From the NCBI GenBank assembly GCA_031763025.1, contig JASSKH010000015.1, positions 11,512,774-11,576,773 of the forward strand: a DNA stretch of 64,000 bases. Reading direction: 5' to 3'. The notes below the pieces were generated by a model. It was given only the letters and a program-made list of their open reading frames with translations, did no database searches and was not told the origin of the DNA. This DNA is from Macrocystis pyrifera. Taxonomy: Eukaryota > Sar > Phaeophyceae > Laminariales > Laminariaceae. Shown one piece after another: positions 52,975 to 63,024 of the stretch (position 1 is the first letter of the stretch; the number at the start of each line of letters is the position of its first letter). The position numbers were made by a program, and so were the translations under genes.

Positions 52975-54207
52975 GTGAGTGAGAAGGTGGTTGTGCCACG
53001 ACCTCGACGCTTGCTTCAAGCCGTAGAGACTGCGATTCAACCTGGCTACCTTACCAGACATTTCGCCGCAGTCAGGAGTTAGTCGCATGAGTACATCCTC
53101 ATCCAAACTCGACTGCACGAAGGCCTGCTCAGCATCAAAATGACACAAATCCAAACCCAACTCGCACGCAATATCACCCAACAAACGGAAACAAGACGCT
53201 GCAGGCGTCGGAGCAAAAGTCACAAAGAAATCAATACCCTCACGCTGCTTGAAACCTCGTGCCACCAGCCTTGCTTTCGCCCGCACCACGTCACCATGCG
53301 CGTTGGACTTCCAGGCGAATACCCACTTCGCCGAGATGACGTTGAGCCCCTCTGGTTGCTACGTCGCTCCAACCGTCCCCGCGTCCGCCAGCCCATGGTA
53401 CTCCGTGTCCATCGCCTGTCTCCAGATGGCCGAATACTCGTCCGCACACGCTTCAACATACGAGTTCGGCGTCGAAAGCTCGCTCACCGGGCGTGCGGGA
53501 AGGAGAGGGTTCTCGCGCGGTGGGGCTTGGTGGAAACGTACATGGCCTATACCTTCCCGCGCTGCCATCAACCCCAGCAGCCCATGCCCCATAGTCTCGC
53601 GGTTCCGCGCAGTCTCCCCTCTTGTCCGCCCCCTCAGCACATCTCCACCTTCCGGGTGTCGCCCAGCTTCCCCCCTGGCCCGATTACCCTGCACACCACC
53701 ACCACCCTCCTGGTGTCGTGCGGTCTCCCCCCTAGTCCGCCCTCCCTGCACAGCGCCACCGCTCTCCTGGTGTCGTGCGGTCTCCCCCCTTGTCCACCCC
53801 CTCAGCACATCGCCATCCTCCGGGCCCGGGATATAAGAAGCCAGTGCCCGGGCAGCACGCTGCGAAAGCTGTGGCTGCGGTGACTGCTGTGGCGGCGACG
53901 GCGATGATAACGGCGGCGACGGCGGCGGCGGTGACGGTGGCTGTAGCAGCGGCGGTGACGATGACGGCGGCAGCGACGGCCACGGTGACGGTGGTGGCGG
54001 CGGCGACGGCGACGGCGGCTGCGGTAGCAGCGGTGATGACGGCGGTTGCGGCGGCAGCAGTGGAGATGGGGGCGGTGGCTCGGGCCATACGTCGGGACCC
54101 CTCAGAGGCTCCGGCGCACCCGGCGGCGGTGGCGACGGCGACAGCGGCGGCGGGGAGCTCTCCTCCTCCGAAGACAGTACACATACGGTTTCCTCGGGTG
54201 TTGCCAA
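52975..54207 (-). pseudogene. pol: Outer Copia hinge and RT N-terminal part
   Basis: A very Pro/Ser-rich hinge (54207-53600) leads to EYSAIWRQAMDTEYHGL. A TAG follows at 53359, then in the same frame VISAKWVFAWKSN, KARLVARGFKQREGIDFF, HFDAEQAFVQ and LNRSLYGLKQASRSWHNHL. The RT stops at the TTCAT duplication of the inner element and resumes at 46884. Apart from the TAG this stretch would be one frame. Confidence 0.85.
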
Positions 54208-54475
54208 GTGACGTCACGGGAGAACGACCTCCGGCCAGACATCAGCAGGATCTTGCTGCAGTCAGCTGCGTGGTAGTTGCCGCCGTTGAGGTAGAAACAA
54301 GCCTCCGCCTTCGGCTCGGTCTTCAGGGCCCTCCTGACGTGGTGGAAGCCCGGCTTCAGAAACGGGAGCAACCGCGCAAACGGTGGTCTCCCGTAGAATA
54401 TTTCGGTACGGCGAGTGCATTTCCGGCTTGTCCCTTACCCTCGCCGTCATGTTGATCACATCGCTCGCGTACACG
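54102..54475 (-). pseudogene. pol: Outer Copia integrase C-terminal segment
   Basis: LLPFLKPGFHHVRRALKTEP, CFYLNGGNYHAADCSKIL and RRSFSRDVTWQHP match the post-catalytic part of Copia integrases. The 54102-54371 frame differs from that of the catalytic core, implying a frameshift near 54390. Confidence 0.75.
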
Positions 54476-54495
54476 CATGACTCAGCCCAGAGGGG

Positions 54496-55483
54496 CTAAG
54501 TCGCCGGCATCCTCGCATCGCCGAACAGGCGAGTGGCCTCCAAGCGGGACGCCGTTGCAAGCTCCAGCGTCATGGCAATCCGTCGCTCGACCACCCCGTC
54601 ATGCTTCGGAGAATCGACGGGCGTGTACTCGCGGCGGATGCCGTGGTGGTTGAGCAACTCCACGAACTCCGCCTTGGTGAACTCGGTGCCGTTGTCCGAG
54701 CGAAGGCACTCCACGATGGACGGCACACCCTTTGCGTTGATGTCGGCCAGGAAACCAGCGAAGACCTTCGGGACGTCGGACTTCCGCGTCAAGAAATACG
54801 GCCACCCCAGTCGTGAGTAGTCGTCGACGATCATCATCAAGTACTGCGCACCGCCAGCAGACGTAGGCTGTTGTCCCGACAGATCCACGAACAGATGCTC
54901 CAGAGGCCTGGTAGAACGGCGCTCGGTCGTCCGGCACCGCCATCCTCCTCCCTTTCGCCTCAGAACACGCAGCACACGGAACCAACTCCCCAACAACCTT
55001 AATGCCCATCTGGCGTGCCGTCTCACGGAGAGTGTCAGCATGGGAGTGGGCAAGGGCAACGTGAAGGTCGTTAATATCAATCCTCCTCATTTTTCCAGGA
55101 GCCAAAACAGCGGCAGCAATCGGGGTCTCTACAATCCGCGTGGCGTCTACGTATGAACTCGCGTCCCTACGCACGAACGACAGCTGCCCATTCAACGTGC
55201 GAGCTCCCTGAGCATCAAGTGTCACCGCGAATTTCAACATTACTGCATGAAGCGAAAATAGGTTGAAGCGAACACCGGGTACGTATGCTACGTCCATTAG
55301 CCTAACTTGAACGTCGCCCTGAGAGCTGTGCATCACAATTGGAATCTGGCCGAAGTACTCTATCTTCAGTGACATCATGTCACCGACCACCAAACTGCTC
55401 TTACCAGGGGGAGGGGGAGTACAGTCTACCATACCAAAAGGGTTACCAGTCACTGAAAGGTTGCTCCCGAATCCGCTACCCAC
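54496..55483 (-). pseudogene. pol: Outer Copia protease end and integrase core
   Basis: The protease site EEWVADSGATFQ lies at about 55448-55490 in one register. The next register continues VTGNPFGMVDCTPPPPG and DVAYVPGVRFNLFSLH. The HHCC region is HVALAHSHADTLRETA with CAACSEAKG. A frameshift near 54990 precedes the catalytic core: D in LFVDLSGQQPTS, D in LRSDNGTEFTKAEF and E in GVVERRIAM. Residues are intact but the gene is broken by frame changes. Confidence 0.85.
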
Positions 55484-55506
55484 TCTTCTCTCCCATTAAC
55501 CCAAAA

Positions 55507-55980
55507 CTAGTCATCAGTCGCCTTGCCTTGGTGCGCAAACTGCGCGGTGAGGAAGTGCGGATCGAACTTAGGTGAAGGGTTGCCGTTGTTCGCTGGGCCA
55601 GGGGAGGAGGAAGTGCTGAAGGAGGGTTGTTGTGGCGGGGAAGCTCTGGCCGAAGTATACCCACCACTGCCGTAGGGCGTCTCCTGCAGCCAGCCACCTC
55701 CGTAGTATGTTTGTTGGGCGGGTTGAGGAGAAGCGGCACCCGGGATAGCGACGTTTATTTGCGCGGGAGCTACCTGGCATTCCGCGGCGTGGTGGCCCGG
55801 TCTGCCGCACCGGAAGCAGGGCGCTTGCGCCTCCATGACGTGCTGTTCGGTGGGGGACCCCAGCCAGCCGGAGTCGCTACGGGCGGCGGGGGCATCGGCG
55901 GCAAAGTCCCTGGTGGTGGGTCGGTAGGTACCCAACCCATGGCGGGGACTACTCCGCCCGTACCGAAGGGGTCTGGGTCT
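55507..55980 (-). CDS. gag: Outer Copia Gag C-terminus with zinc knuckle
   Basis: CFRCGRPGHHAAEC is a perfect C-x2-C-x4-H-x4-C knuckle. It is followed by a Gly/Ser/Pro-rich tail (TYYGGGWLQETPYGSGGY) that ends at 55507 just before the protease site. It would bind element RNA. The upstream part, rich in Pro (PPPGTLPPMPPPPVATPAGW), lies in a neighbouring frame. Confidence 0.75.
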   Translation of the reverse strand, partial: RPRPLRYGRSSPRHGLGTYRPTTRDFAADAPAARSDSGWLGSPTEQHVMEAQAPCFRCGRPGHHAAECQVAPAQINVAIPGAASPQPAQQTYYGGGWLQETPYGSGGYTSARASPPQQPSFSTSSSPGPANNGNPSPKFDPHFLTAQFAHQGKATDD

Positions 55981-56035
55981 GAGTCATCCCAACGGTACCT
56001 GCAGGCCACGGAATCCCAACGATATTTGGGGCCGG

Positions 56036-56310
56036 TTATCCCCCCCGACGAAGCTCCTCCCCGGTTGCCACGTTGCTGATGGGGACGGTGCTGCTGCTGC
56101 TGTTGCTGGGGCTGCTGCTGCTGCCGTTGATGCTGCTGCTGCTGCTGGGGTTGCTGCTGCTGATACTGCTGCTGCTGCTGCTGCTGATACGGTCGCTGAA
56201 GCTGCTGCTGTTGCTGCTGCTGATACTGTCGCTGAAGCTGCTGCTGCTGCTGCTGCTGCTGATACTGCCACCGCTGCTGCTGCTGCTGCTGCTGCTGCTG
56301 ATACTGCCAC

Positions 56311-56350
<40 letters not shown>

Positions 56351-57377
56351 CGTCCTTGAACTCCCGCCTCTCCTGTTCCTCCTTCCCCCTCTTGGACCCG
56401 CGCCTCCGCCACCGGCAGGCTGCGCACCTCCGGGGTACAAGGCATGCTGATCTACCACTCCCTGCACGCCCAACGCCCTAGAAACCATCTCCTTCTCTAC
56501 CTTGTCGTTTGCATACGCGTCACGGATGATCTCATCGATCTCGGAACGGGGGATGGAAGGGCGGGAAATAATTGACTTGCTTTGAATAGTATACAAAGAT
56601 GAGAGGTTGGTAACTATGTGACGGTTCACTTCCTCTGCACTCTTACCACATGCCAACATCGCCAGCACATCTGCTGCCTTGTCCACCCTTCCTAGGAACA
56701 GCAAGGGGTTCTCGTCCTCAGCCATTCGGATGGTATCAGACTATCTCCTTAATCTCTGTGTTGCTGCTATCGTCTTAGGCATGTAATAATCCTCCAACTC
56801 CTTCCAAGCACCACTCGGGGACATTGCCTTCTGCATCCTGAACTCTGCCATATCGTATCCTGTCATGGCCTCCATCATCAATCCATACACCAATCGCGCG
56901 TCCCTAATCTCCTAGGGGGAATGTCTGGAGGCTAATTCCTCCGGCGAAACCCTCATGTCGCCTACCATAATTGGGTTTGCTGTGCTACTGAGTACATGCA
57001 AGCACCCAAGCGATGATGGGTATGCCAAAAACTTGCTACGCCACATGTTAAAGTGGGCCTCTACACTATCGAACTTCGGGGGTCTCGACTGGGACAAACT
57101 TGGGCGGTACAAAGAAGGTAATGCCATGCCTGATTGGGCCTCCAGCCCAGATGTCGGCACAGTCGACGCTGCTTGTTGTCTTCTAGGAGTTCCTTCTCCT
57201 CTCGTCCCCCCACCGCCCCCCCCCTTCCGTTCCTGCTCCCTGCGGGTCCCTCTCGGCGCGCAGTCTCTGTTCCTCCATCGTCCTTTCCAGGACCTCTATT
57301 TTCTTCCTCATCTCTTCTATAATCTTTTCACTCTCCACGCTGGCTTCTTGACTGGGCACATCCTCGAAACTAGGCAT
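56036..57377 (-). pseudogene. gag: Outer Copia Gag N-terminal and capsid region with CAG tract
   Basis: The start is MPSFEDVPSQEASVESEKII at 57377, followed by a clear coiled coil (EEMRKKIEVLERTMEEQRL). A frame change leads to PPKFDSVEAHFNMWRSKFLA and then a UBN2-type capsid segment (FLGRVDKAADVLAMLACGKS, NRHIVTNLSSLYTI). From about 56355 to 56090 long CAG/CTG tracts encode poly-Gln in one frame or poly-Ser and poly-Ala in the others. The frame there is uncertain because of the repeats. It ends with an Arg/Gly basic segment. Confidence 0.75.
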
Positions 57378-57452
57378 GCTTAAGCAGGTTCCCACCTCTC
57401 TAGGTTGGCCTTGGCCACGCTTGCCAATAGAAGATCACCGGACTCACTAGTG

Positions 57453-57730
57453 TGTTGATTGGTCTCTAAAGGTATAGGCGCAGCTCGCACGGGAACGCGT
57501 GGTTGACTCCAGACAGTAACACGGAACTCCTCTTATATTATATCCGAGCTGTCGAGTGACAGCACATGCATCGTATGCAGGTTATTATCCAACAGGTTGC
57601 GGGAATAAATCTCCCGTTTATCCCCCCGAATATCCGACTAAATATCCCTGTCCTACAATCCCGTATCAATGTATGGAACTCCCTAATATTAGATGTAACG
57701 TCTCCGTCGTGTTTCTGAGCACAATCAATA
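57453..57730 (-). repeat. Outer Copia LTR (5' LTR)
   Basis: This is the partner of 44940-45216. In minus orientation it is followed directly by CACTAGTG, as in the inner element. Confidence 0.85.
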
Positions 57731-59354
57731 TTTTCGTTTTGGTGGCGCAGGATAGGAAGCTATCACTCTCAGGATGTCTTGGGTGGGCGGAGGGAGCCCT
57801 CAAGCGCCACGTGCGGAACAACAACGGTGGTGCAGCTATCGAGGTCTCGAGCTTATCTTCTGTTTTTTTGCTCGTTTGCTCGGTTTTCGTGATGGTTGGC
57901 CGATCGCGCAGGCCGAAAAATTGGGCTTGCGGCCGTCATGATTTCTTTTGAGGCGCCACCGCCGGGGTACGATGTGCTATGGTCTGTGGCCGTAGGCGCG
58001 GCTATTGCTCCGGTCGCCAGTCGTTGAGGTTCGTGTTTTATCGCCTCGACGGTGGTCACCGAAGCGGCCAAGAATCACCCCAGACTCCACCGGGGGTGTT
58101 GACCCACCATGAAGATGCTACATCAAGGCTGATCAACTCCCAAATTCGAAACTGAAATTAGAAAAATCACACGAGAAAAGTCCCAAAAGACTTTCCACTC
58201 AAATTGATTTGTTCTAATTTGCCCCTACGAATTTTGCCTGGTCGTTACTCTCCGGCCAATCAGATGCAAACTAAATAAGAAAAAAAAATCGAACCAAATT
58301 GAAAGGACCAAAAGTCCTCGATAAGATGGGCCCTTATTCATGGAGATGCCATTTGATTTTTGCTGAAGTTAGTTTCCGGGTGAGGTATGTTGCTCCTTAA
58401 GGTCAAGTGAGGCGCCTCAGAAAATGTAGGGTGAACGCCTATCGTAGAACGCCTCGATTTTTGTCCGCACTCGGTGATGTTGTATGTTGAGGATCATTTC
58501 CCTCTGCCACCCCACTACAATATTGATCGTTGTTAATGTATGTTGTTATTTTTTTTCACTTGATTGATGTGTGTTCTTGGCTATTTCCCTCCGCCCTCCC
58601 GCCATTTGTTGATGTGTGTGGTTTTTGACTACTAATATGTACATGTACCTGTATTAACATGCGTGTTCGTCCTCATCATGGTCTTATCATTTCTGTTTTT
58701 CCCTTGATACGGTTATGAGAGCATTAATTGATTGTACCGGTACACACCGCTCCCTCCCCGTCCACCCACCCACCATGCAAGGTTTTTGCGGTGACGCGCA
58801 TCGCTTAACATGGAAACGTTGGTGGTGGGTGATGTTGGTCATCATGGTGTGGGACCAACCAGCCACCCCACGCACCGACCGCCGCACCCAGCAGCCCGCC
58901 TACTTACCCACCAACCCACACCAACTCATACCAACCCAGCCACCATACAAGAGTTTTGCGCTGACCCGCACGGGTACAACCTCAATACTTTTGTCGGAGC
59001 ACAGAAAAAATAGAAGAACCGCAAACGCAGAAACTTTATGCAGTTCGGAGTTTGACCACTTCTAGGAGCCAGTCGCGTTCGTTCTTCCCACCGTTATTGT
59101 GAGCGTTAGGGGTTGGTACATGCATATCATAAGAGGAATCACAGTACCATTCTCTTGCGTGCTGGGTTAATCCTTCCGTGAGCGTATATCGTGTGCGCGT
59201 TTTTTGTTCTACGGCAGGAGAGTTTGTTACTTTATGTTTTCCTCTCTTTGCTATAGAGAAATATGAGCTACGTACTAAAACACACTGGTATTAACTTCAC
59301 CCGCACATTTCGGTCATCGGTTCCGCGGCACTATTCGTACCCTAGATTATTTTA
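57731..59354. other. No recognisable gene
   Basis: A GC-richer stretch (57740-58075) has short frames without domains. Next comes a diverged copy of the GATAAGATGGGCCC repeat (58240-58340) and pyrimidine-rich CACCAACCCA-type sequence (58860-58960). Confidence 0.5.
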
Positions 59355-59855
59355 CGGGTGTGTTCGGTAGGGTATGTTGGTAAGTGGGATATTTCTGGTG
59401 GGCGTACCCTGCTTACCGCAATGTCGGGCACCGGTATCGAGGTCGTACCGAACCTACTGAAACGGGTCCGGTACCTGCAATGACGTCGTACCGAACTCAC
59501 GGAAGTGTTGGGTGACGGTATCGAGGTCGTACCGAACTTGAAGAAGTGTAGGGTGCTGGTAAGGATTAGTACCAGAGTCGTCTGTAGGATTCTGAAGCCG
59601 TACCGAACCACTTCGGTAGGGTAACTACCGCCGGTTTACCCTTACCGAAATTATCCGATACCAGTATTAAGGGTGTTCTGAACCCACCGAAGATTCGGGT
59701 ACCGGTATCGAGTTCGTACCGAACCTCACCGAAGTGTTTGGTAGGATATTCAGGCCGTACCTCCGCCTTACAGAGAGCGCCAGTGGAGTACGTGTTGACC
59801 GAGCAGCAACGAAACCAGTATACTTTTGGAGCGTACTCTAACCGAACAAACACAC
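59355..59855. mobile_element. Degenerate relative of the hAT-like element
   Basis: The left end CGGGTGTGTTCGGTAGGGTA and the inverted right end CAAGGGTGTGTTTGTTCGGT resemble the TIR of 13788-14974. The interior is full of GTACCGAAC-type words. No 8-bp duplication is visible, so the copy is old or rearranged. Confidence 0.6.
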
Positions 59856-61995
59856 CCTTGAAGTATCTATCTATATATTTCGCCCCCATTTGTGCTAGTG
59901 GTGGTAACATGTTGTGTTCCCTTACTGTACATTTACGAGACGATATGGTAACATTGCTACTATGGCTTTGCCTTCTCTGCTGGTGTTGGCGTTGTCGTGA
60001 TCTTAGACGGGTTCGGCCGAGGCCTTGACGCGCGTGTTTTCTTTCCTAGGAGAGGCAAGGAAGTTCCTCCACAAAATTCTCCCTCGCTTCTCGCGACGAG
60101 AGATTTCATTGGGTAGAGAGATAGAGTAGAAGTGGGGGTGGTTCTCGTAGAGGAGGACTTTTCCCTCCCTGGTACGTACTCGTAGCGCTCTGGATTTGTA
60201 TTCCCGAACGTCAATCAATATGAATGCCATTCATGATGTCGGGTCGCGTAGACCAGACGATGATTAACGTATCTTCAAGGTTGGTATGTGTGATTGGGTA
60301 TTGACGGCATCCACGTGCCCATCTACGTGCCCTGTTCTCCAAAGTATAACCAGTATCATACCGCCATTTTCGTAACGTCGTCATTTTTATACCGTCTTTC
60401 GATGATTCAAGGACAGCAGTATGGGTGATAGGTATAAGTATCAATACTAATATTACCCGTTAGCATCGACAATTACGTAATGTAGATCCTTCTAGAACCA
60501 CAGTCCCGTTTTGGAGACAAACCACTCAGATTTGAAGTAGTTTGTCGCCCAACCGGCACGGCCTTCCTAGGATGGTTAATAGCAACGAAACGAAGCCCCC
60601 CCTCCCTGTGCGTGTACGTACGTATCTGTACAGTCCTAGCTTTCCTGGTTCTAAGCCAACATGGTCACTGTCAAACGTACATACATCGTGCTTTGGTACA
60701 AAAAACAACGGCGTGCTCCTTCAGCCTGCACGCGACGAACACAGGAACAGCTCCAGCTTCGGAGCCCTACTAGCTCTACCCTTGGAGGATTCGGTTCTAT
60801 TTGATGTAGCTGGGAGACTCTGCGTCTATGGTTTCGGAGTAGATCTGTGTTCCTGGAGTTCTCGAAGCGCGCAATCACCGGTTCTGTACCGCTACCGTGT
60901 CTATGGCACATGAGGTACATGCTTCACCTCTTTAGTTCCGACCGGAAATTTCCCTCGCAGTTCAAGCACTTGTGATGATCAAGCTAGACTAACTTCGCAC
61001 GGATTTCGGCGCGAGCAGAGAAAAATGCCTCCATAGACACGCCGTCGGTGTCCAAAAAGGCGGTGCTTTGGCAGCGCGCGAGGCACGAAGGTCACCGAAC
61101 GGGCGGACGGAGAGACGGGGAGAAACTCACAACCGGTTAATATTTGTGCCCTCTGCCCGAATTTTCTGGGAAGTCTCCTTGCACCCCACAGTCGTCCACG
61201 GTGCATAGGCGACCCTCTATCTTACGTAGACAGGGAAACCAGAACGAGCTCTCGGGTTTCCCTCTGGCTCCTCATTACAAGCCAAAACATGAAGCAAAAT
61301 GTCCATGAATGTTCACGGCGCTGTGTTTTCTTACGGCGCGGCGCGATTCGGTGTGATACGGCTGTCAAATACTAATCTCAGCACCGCACCTCACCGTACG
61401 ATTTCTGAAAACAGGATTGCCAACACCATGGTCAGGTGCTACACTACGAAAATACTTGAAAGTAACCGTGGTAATATGCGTACACCCGGAAATCCCAGAA
61501 TAGACGAGCAACGAAGGGAATACTGGAAACCCAAAAAGATAGTTATACCTCAGGCCCAATCTTCGAAGACAAAAGCCGTAAGTCAGACTTACAAACCGAG
61601 CGTATATAGCGAGGAATAAACGGGCCACAGGCCAATTGGTTTTGGAGTAAGACGTGCGAAGCTCATTGGTCTTGATTATTTTTTTACGTCTTAGCACGTC
61701 TTACATTCCCTGTAGCCCGTTATGCATTCGTCTTAAACGTTTTAGACGGATGTAAGACGGGCTAAGGCGACGTAAGACGCGCAAAGACGAGCGCAAGACG
61801 CTTTACAACGTGTTTAGACAAGCCTTAGACGTGCCAAGACGAATCTGAGACGTTCTAACCCTACAAAATCGGAACAGTACGGCTATTTACCCAGCATATA
61901 TACCAGCAGTACACATGTAGGTCGTAAATCCTACAATAGTACAACGGTGGTAACCCTAGCGAACACTTCCTCAATGTCCCTGATTTTTCACGTAC
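59856..61995. other. No recognised gene; short open frames and AAGACG-rich stretch
   Basis: Frames at 60542-60913 and 61299-61619 exceed 100 codons but show no domain. The second is hydrophilic, starts at an ATG and could be a small gene. At 60495-60550 a fragment of the CAGTCCCGTTTTGG repeat is present. From 61680 to 61850 the motif AAGACG (or CGTCTT) recurs about a dozen times. Confidence 0.4.
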
Positions 61996-63024
61996 ATGCT
62001 ATGCTCGATGCACCTCCGGCTTGTTTTCTGTGCAGAAAACCCAAACCCCGTACGAAGAAGCTTTTCAAGGAACAACGTCTACCCGACGGCACCGGACACA
62101 TCCCTGAATCGTGCGCAGGATGTGCGTGTGGCTGCGTTCACAAATCTTGCCCCACCAAGCGATGCTGAGCATATGCCATCGTCCGCTAGGGATGCAGAGC
62201 AGGCCGGACGGAGAGAGGGAAGGAAAATGGAGCCAGAGCTTCGTCAGACCAGATGGGCGACGTTCGTAGTCGGGAATATGGTCTCCACCGCTGTCGTCAT
62301 CTACGAGATGACTCAGCTGACCGTGTGTTTCGATGCATTCGTCGGTGAGCTCGACGACGAGCAGCGAAACAGCGCTGATATAGCGGACCAGGTAGCGTTC
62401 GAGGCTGTGCTCACCCGCGACATTGTGATGTTCACCCTGGGGTTCAGCGTGCTGGTCGAAGTCGTTACCGCGATCGTCCTGTCCGTGACGTACGAGTCAC
62501 CCCTAGATATGAAATCCGTGCACAAAATACCCCCCGATGATTTGCGGAAGTGCTACGCAAGTATGATTATGTTCTTCTTGGCCCCTTTTTCGTGGGCGTT
62601 GATTTATTTGCTCGGGGGTATTGCGAGCATATTCTACTCGTTGAATTCATCCTGCGAGGGTAAAGGGGGGGCCAGTCTAGAGACGTACCTGCAAGTCTCG
62701 GGAGTTATTATGGTGTTTGGCGGCCTTGCATTCCTAGCAGTCTCAATATTTAGTGTTTGGTTATCTTGTGAGCCTTGCACGACGCGTGCCGACATGCGTT
62801 GCAGCACCGCTAGGGAGGCAATGAACAAGTACATCTTGTCGAAAGGCTTGTTCATCGATACGTTTTGGATGCTGCAAGGTGTGGTGTGGTCGTACCGAAC
62901 AGGGTCTTTAAACCAGGATGTATCCGTTATGTTGGGCTTTTTCAGTGTTTTTGGGGAAGGGTTGGCAGCCTTTGGCAGCGTCGCACTAGGCGTCGCCGAT
63001 TGTTGTGGCGGGCTTCTGCAGTAA
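61996..63024 (+). CDS. Multi-pass membrane protein of unknown function
   Basis: This is an intact 342-codon frame without visible introns. The first ATG gives an N-terminus with low-complexity features. The ATG at 62227 (residue 78, context GGAAAATGG) is the better start, giving about 265 residues. Hydrophobic segments at roughly residues 87-112, 143-166, 188-216, 231-257, 280-300 and 311-333 predict four to six transmembrane helices. A short acidic loop (GELDDEQRNSADIADQ) follows the first. Cys pairs (CEPC, CC) lie in loops. The architecture resembles small integral membrane proteins, but no family is recognised. No transposon frame adjoins it, making this the best candidate host gene in the window. 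Confidence 0.7.
   Translation: MLCSMHLRLVFCAENPNPVRRSFSRNNVYPTAPDTSLNRAQDVRVAAFTNLAPPSDAEHMPSSARDAEQAGRREGRKMEPELRQTRWATFVVGNMVSTAVVIYEMTQLTVCFDAFVGELDDEQRNSADIADQVAFEAVLTRDIVMFTLGFSVLVEVVTAIVLSVTYESPLDMKSVHKIPPDDLRKCYASMIMFFLAPFSWALIYLLGGIASIFYSLNSSCEGKGGASLETYLQVSGVIMVFGGLAFLAVSIFSVWLSCEPCTTRADMRCSTAREAMNKYILSKGLFIDTFWMLQGVVWSYRTGSLNQDVSVMLGFFSVFGEGLAAFGSVALGVADCCGGLLQ

Larger units (their letters stand above)
44940..57730 (-). mobile_element. Outer Ty1/Copia element, interrupted by a second Copia
   Basis: LTRs of about 277 bp lie at 44940-45216 and 57453-57730. They start TGTTGATTG and end CAATCAATA, and are roughly 96% identical by eye. Flanks TGTTC and TTTTC suggest a decayed 5-bp duplication. 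Without the insertion the element is about 6.7 kb. On the minus strand it carries gag, protease, integrase, RT and RNase H in Copia order. RT is split at the TTCAT duplication by the element at 46885-52969. Frame changes and a TAG at 53359 show it was also decaying by point mutation. Confidence 0.9.

Noticed and set aside
53775..54455. 226-codon plus-strand Ala/Val/Thr-rich frame
   Set aside because: It is the antisense of the Pro/Ser-rich Copia hinge. Simple-repeat GGCGGYGRC codons create the openness.
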